Source: SXXH01 sp041165735 (GTDB lineage: Bacteria; Planctomycetota; UBA1135; GCA-002686595). Taken from it: 7,449 bases of DNA. Numbering within the stretch: position 1 is the stretch's first letter; each line of letters opens with the position of its first letter. The notes beneath the pieces were generated by a model. That model was not told where the DNA came from. It was given only the letters and a program-made list of their open reading frames with translations, and made no database searches. The stretch is taken from assembly GCA_046341775.1 (NCBI GenBank), contig JBKDQQ010000066.1, positions 1 through 7,449 of the forward strand. The letters run 5' to 3'. Of the stretch, positions 6,406 through 7,449 are shown in pieces. Made by a program: the position numbers and the translations under genes.

Positions 6406-7449
6406 CGCGGTCTCCGTGCGCGGCTCGTCGGGCTCGATGCCCGCGAAGCCCTCGTGCTCGAGCCAGTCGTAGACCGTCTCGAGCGGCGTGGCGAGTCCCA
6501 TGTGGGGCACCACGGTCGGACGCGCCGAGCCGTGCGTGTAGATCTTCGTGAACACGCCCACGAGCTCGCGCGTGCGCCCGTGGTACACGCCGCCACCCGA
6601 GTTGCCGATGTAGGTCGGTGCGCTGATCATCCAATAGCGCATGCCGTCGACGTGGTGGTGCGTGTCCGACAGCGTGCCCGCCGTCGGGATCGGGTCGTTG
6701 CCCAGCGGACAACCGACGGCCCAGACGGGTTCGAACACCTCGGTGCGCCGCAGCGTCTCGCGCGACGCGAGCTTCGCGCCGTGGGGCAGGGCGGCGCTGG
6801 TGCGCAGTTCGAGCAGGGCCACGTCGAGGTCGGCGTCGTGCTCGAGCAACAGGGCCGTCTGCGGATCGATGGCGCCGTCCCGGGCGTACAAGGTCACGGG
6901 CACCAGCACCTCGCCTGTGTCCGCGTCCGGGCGCAAGTCGCGGATGACATGCCACGCGGTGAGGATCGGCGTGCGCCACGCGCCGTCCGCGTCCGCGCGC
7001 GAGCGCAGCAGGACGCCCGAGCCCACGGTCTCCTCGCCCGAGACCTGCACGGTCGGGCCGAGCAGGTCGTTCCACAAGTCGTCGCCGCCGACTTCGCGCG
7101 GGATGCGCCCCTCGAGGCGCGCCAACTCGGCGCTGGTGGCCGCCTCGCGCTCCTCGTCGCGGATGGCGAGGTGGTCGAGCCTGCGTCCTTGGTTCTCGAC
7201 GCGGTCGAGGATCGGCGCGAGGGCGGACCCGATGGCGCCCGGCAGGCTCGTCGCCAGCGCCGCCCCGCGCCGCTCCTGAGCGGCCAGTTCGGAAGCGGCG
7301 CGGTCCAGCTCGACCTGCAAGGCCGCCACGCGCGCCTCGAGCTCGTCGCGCGTGGCGCCCGCGGTCGCGATCGCGCGCAGCTCGTCGAGCGCCGTGGCGG
7401 ACCGCTGGCGCAGCACGGCGAGCTCCGCGCGCAACGAATCGACTTCCGC
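6391..7449 (-). CDS. Coiled-coil trypsin-like serine protease, C-terminal part (cut by right edge)
   Basis: The reading frame is open to the right edge (352 visible codons), so the true start probably lies outside; the TTG at 7434 is only a formal start inside a coiled coil. Numbering from that TTG, residues 1-110 are an Ala/Leu/Glu/Arg-rich heptad-like region (DELEARVAALQVELDRA), probably a coiled coil, interrupted near 64-78. Residues about 120-325 form a chymotrypsin-fold domain with a complete triad: H162 in LTAWHVI, D204 in DADLDVALLEL and S279 in the GNSGGG motif. An oxyanion-type Gly precedes the serine. The triad pattern fits the trypsin-like (S1 clan PA) peptidases rather than an inactive homologue. 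No PDZ domain follows, unlike DegP/HtrA; the protein ends in an acidic then Arg-rich tail. Location is probably envelope, but the signal or anchor lies outside the window. Substrate unknown. Confidence 0.88.
   Translation of the reverse strand, partial: AEVDSLRAELAVLRQRSATALDELRAIATAGATRDELEARVAALQVELDRAASELAAQERRGAALATSLPGAIGSALAPILDRVENQGRRLDHLAIRDEEREAATSAELARLEGRIPREVGGDDLWNDLLGPTVQVSGEETVGSGVLLRSRADADGAWRTPILTAWHVIRDLRPDADTGEVLVPVTLYARDGAIDPQTALLLEHDADLDVALLELRTSAALPHGAKLASRETLRRTEVFEPVWAVGCPLGNDPIPTAGTLSDTHHHVDGMRYWMISAPTYIGNSGGGVYHGRTRELVGVFTKIYTHGSARPTVVPHMGLATPLETVYDWLEHEGFAGIEPDEPRTETAAARR

Overview
The window is about 7.4 kb of very GC-rich DNA (roughly 70% by eye) that is almost entirely coding. 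It carries six protein genes and no RNA gene, mobile element or CRISPR array that I can see. The clearest taxonomic pointer is the pair of a DUF1501 protein and a large PSCyt1-DUF1549-LamG-DUF1553 protein. These families are strongly expanded in Planctomycetota and some Verrucomicrobiota. With this GC content, a high-GC planctomycete lineage is my best inference, but nothing here fixes the genus.

Layout from left to right: (1) positions 1-680, minus strand, the N-terminal half of a Tat-exported DUF1501 protein cut by the left edge; (2) 677-3805, minus, its upstream operon partner, an exported c-type-cytochrome-like protein with two CxxCH motifs and an inserted LamG domain, overlapping the DUF1501 start by 4 bases (ATGA); (3) 3930-4820, plus, a complete class I fructose-bisphosphate aldolase; (4) 4902-5747, minus, an N-formylglutamate amidohydrolase-fold protein with a probable signal peptide; (5) 5842-6366, plus, a membrane-anchored SRPBCC (START-like) protein; (6) 6391 to the right edge, minus, the C-terminal part of a trypsin-like serine protease preceded by a coiled coil. 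No gene-free stretch exceeds 124 bases.

The transcription units alternate in direction. Genes 2 and 3 diverge from a 124-bp spacer, and genes 4 and 5 from a 94-bp spacer. Genes 3 and 4 converge on a perfect 13-bp hairpin. Genes 5 and 6 converge on a 12-bp hairpin whose loop holds the protease stop codon. Shine-Dalgarno sequences are weak or absent, and three of the four non-coupled starts have a -10-like hexamer ending 6-7 bases before the ATG, a layout that would fit leaderless transcripts.

Only genes 1 and 2 form an evident functional unit: an envelope-exported module of unknown biochemical role, seen repeatedly in planctomycetes. The aldolase is a central-metabolism enzyme. The other three look like independent envelope or periplasmic genes. 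I see no convincing new multi-gene system. The items most worth a second look are the compact start and terminator architecture, the coiled-coil protease and the exported amidohydrolase.
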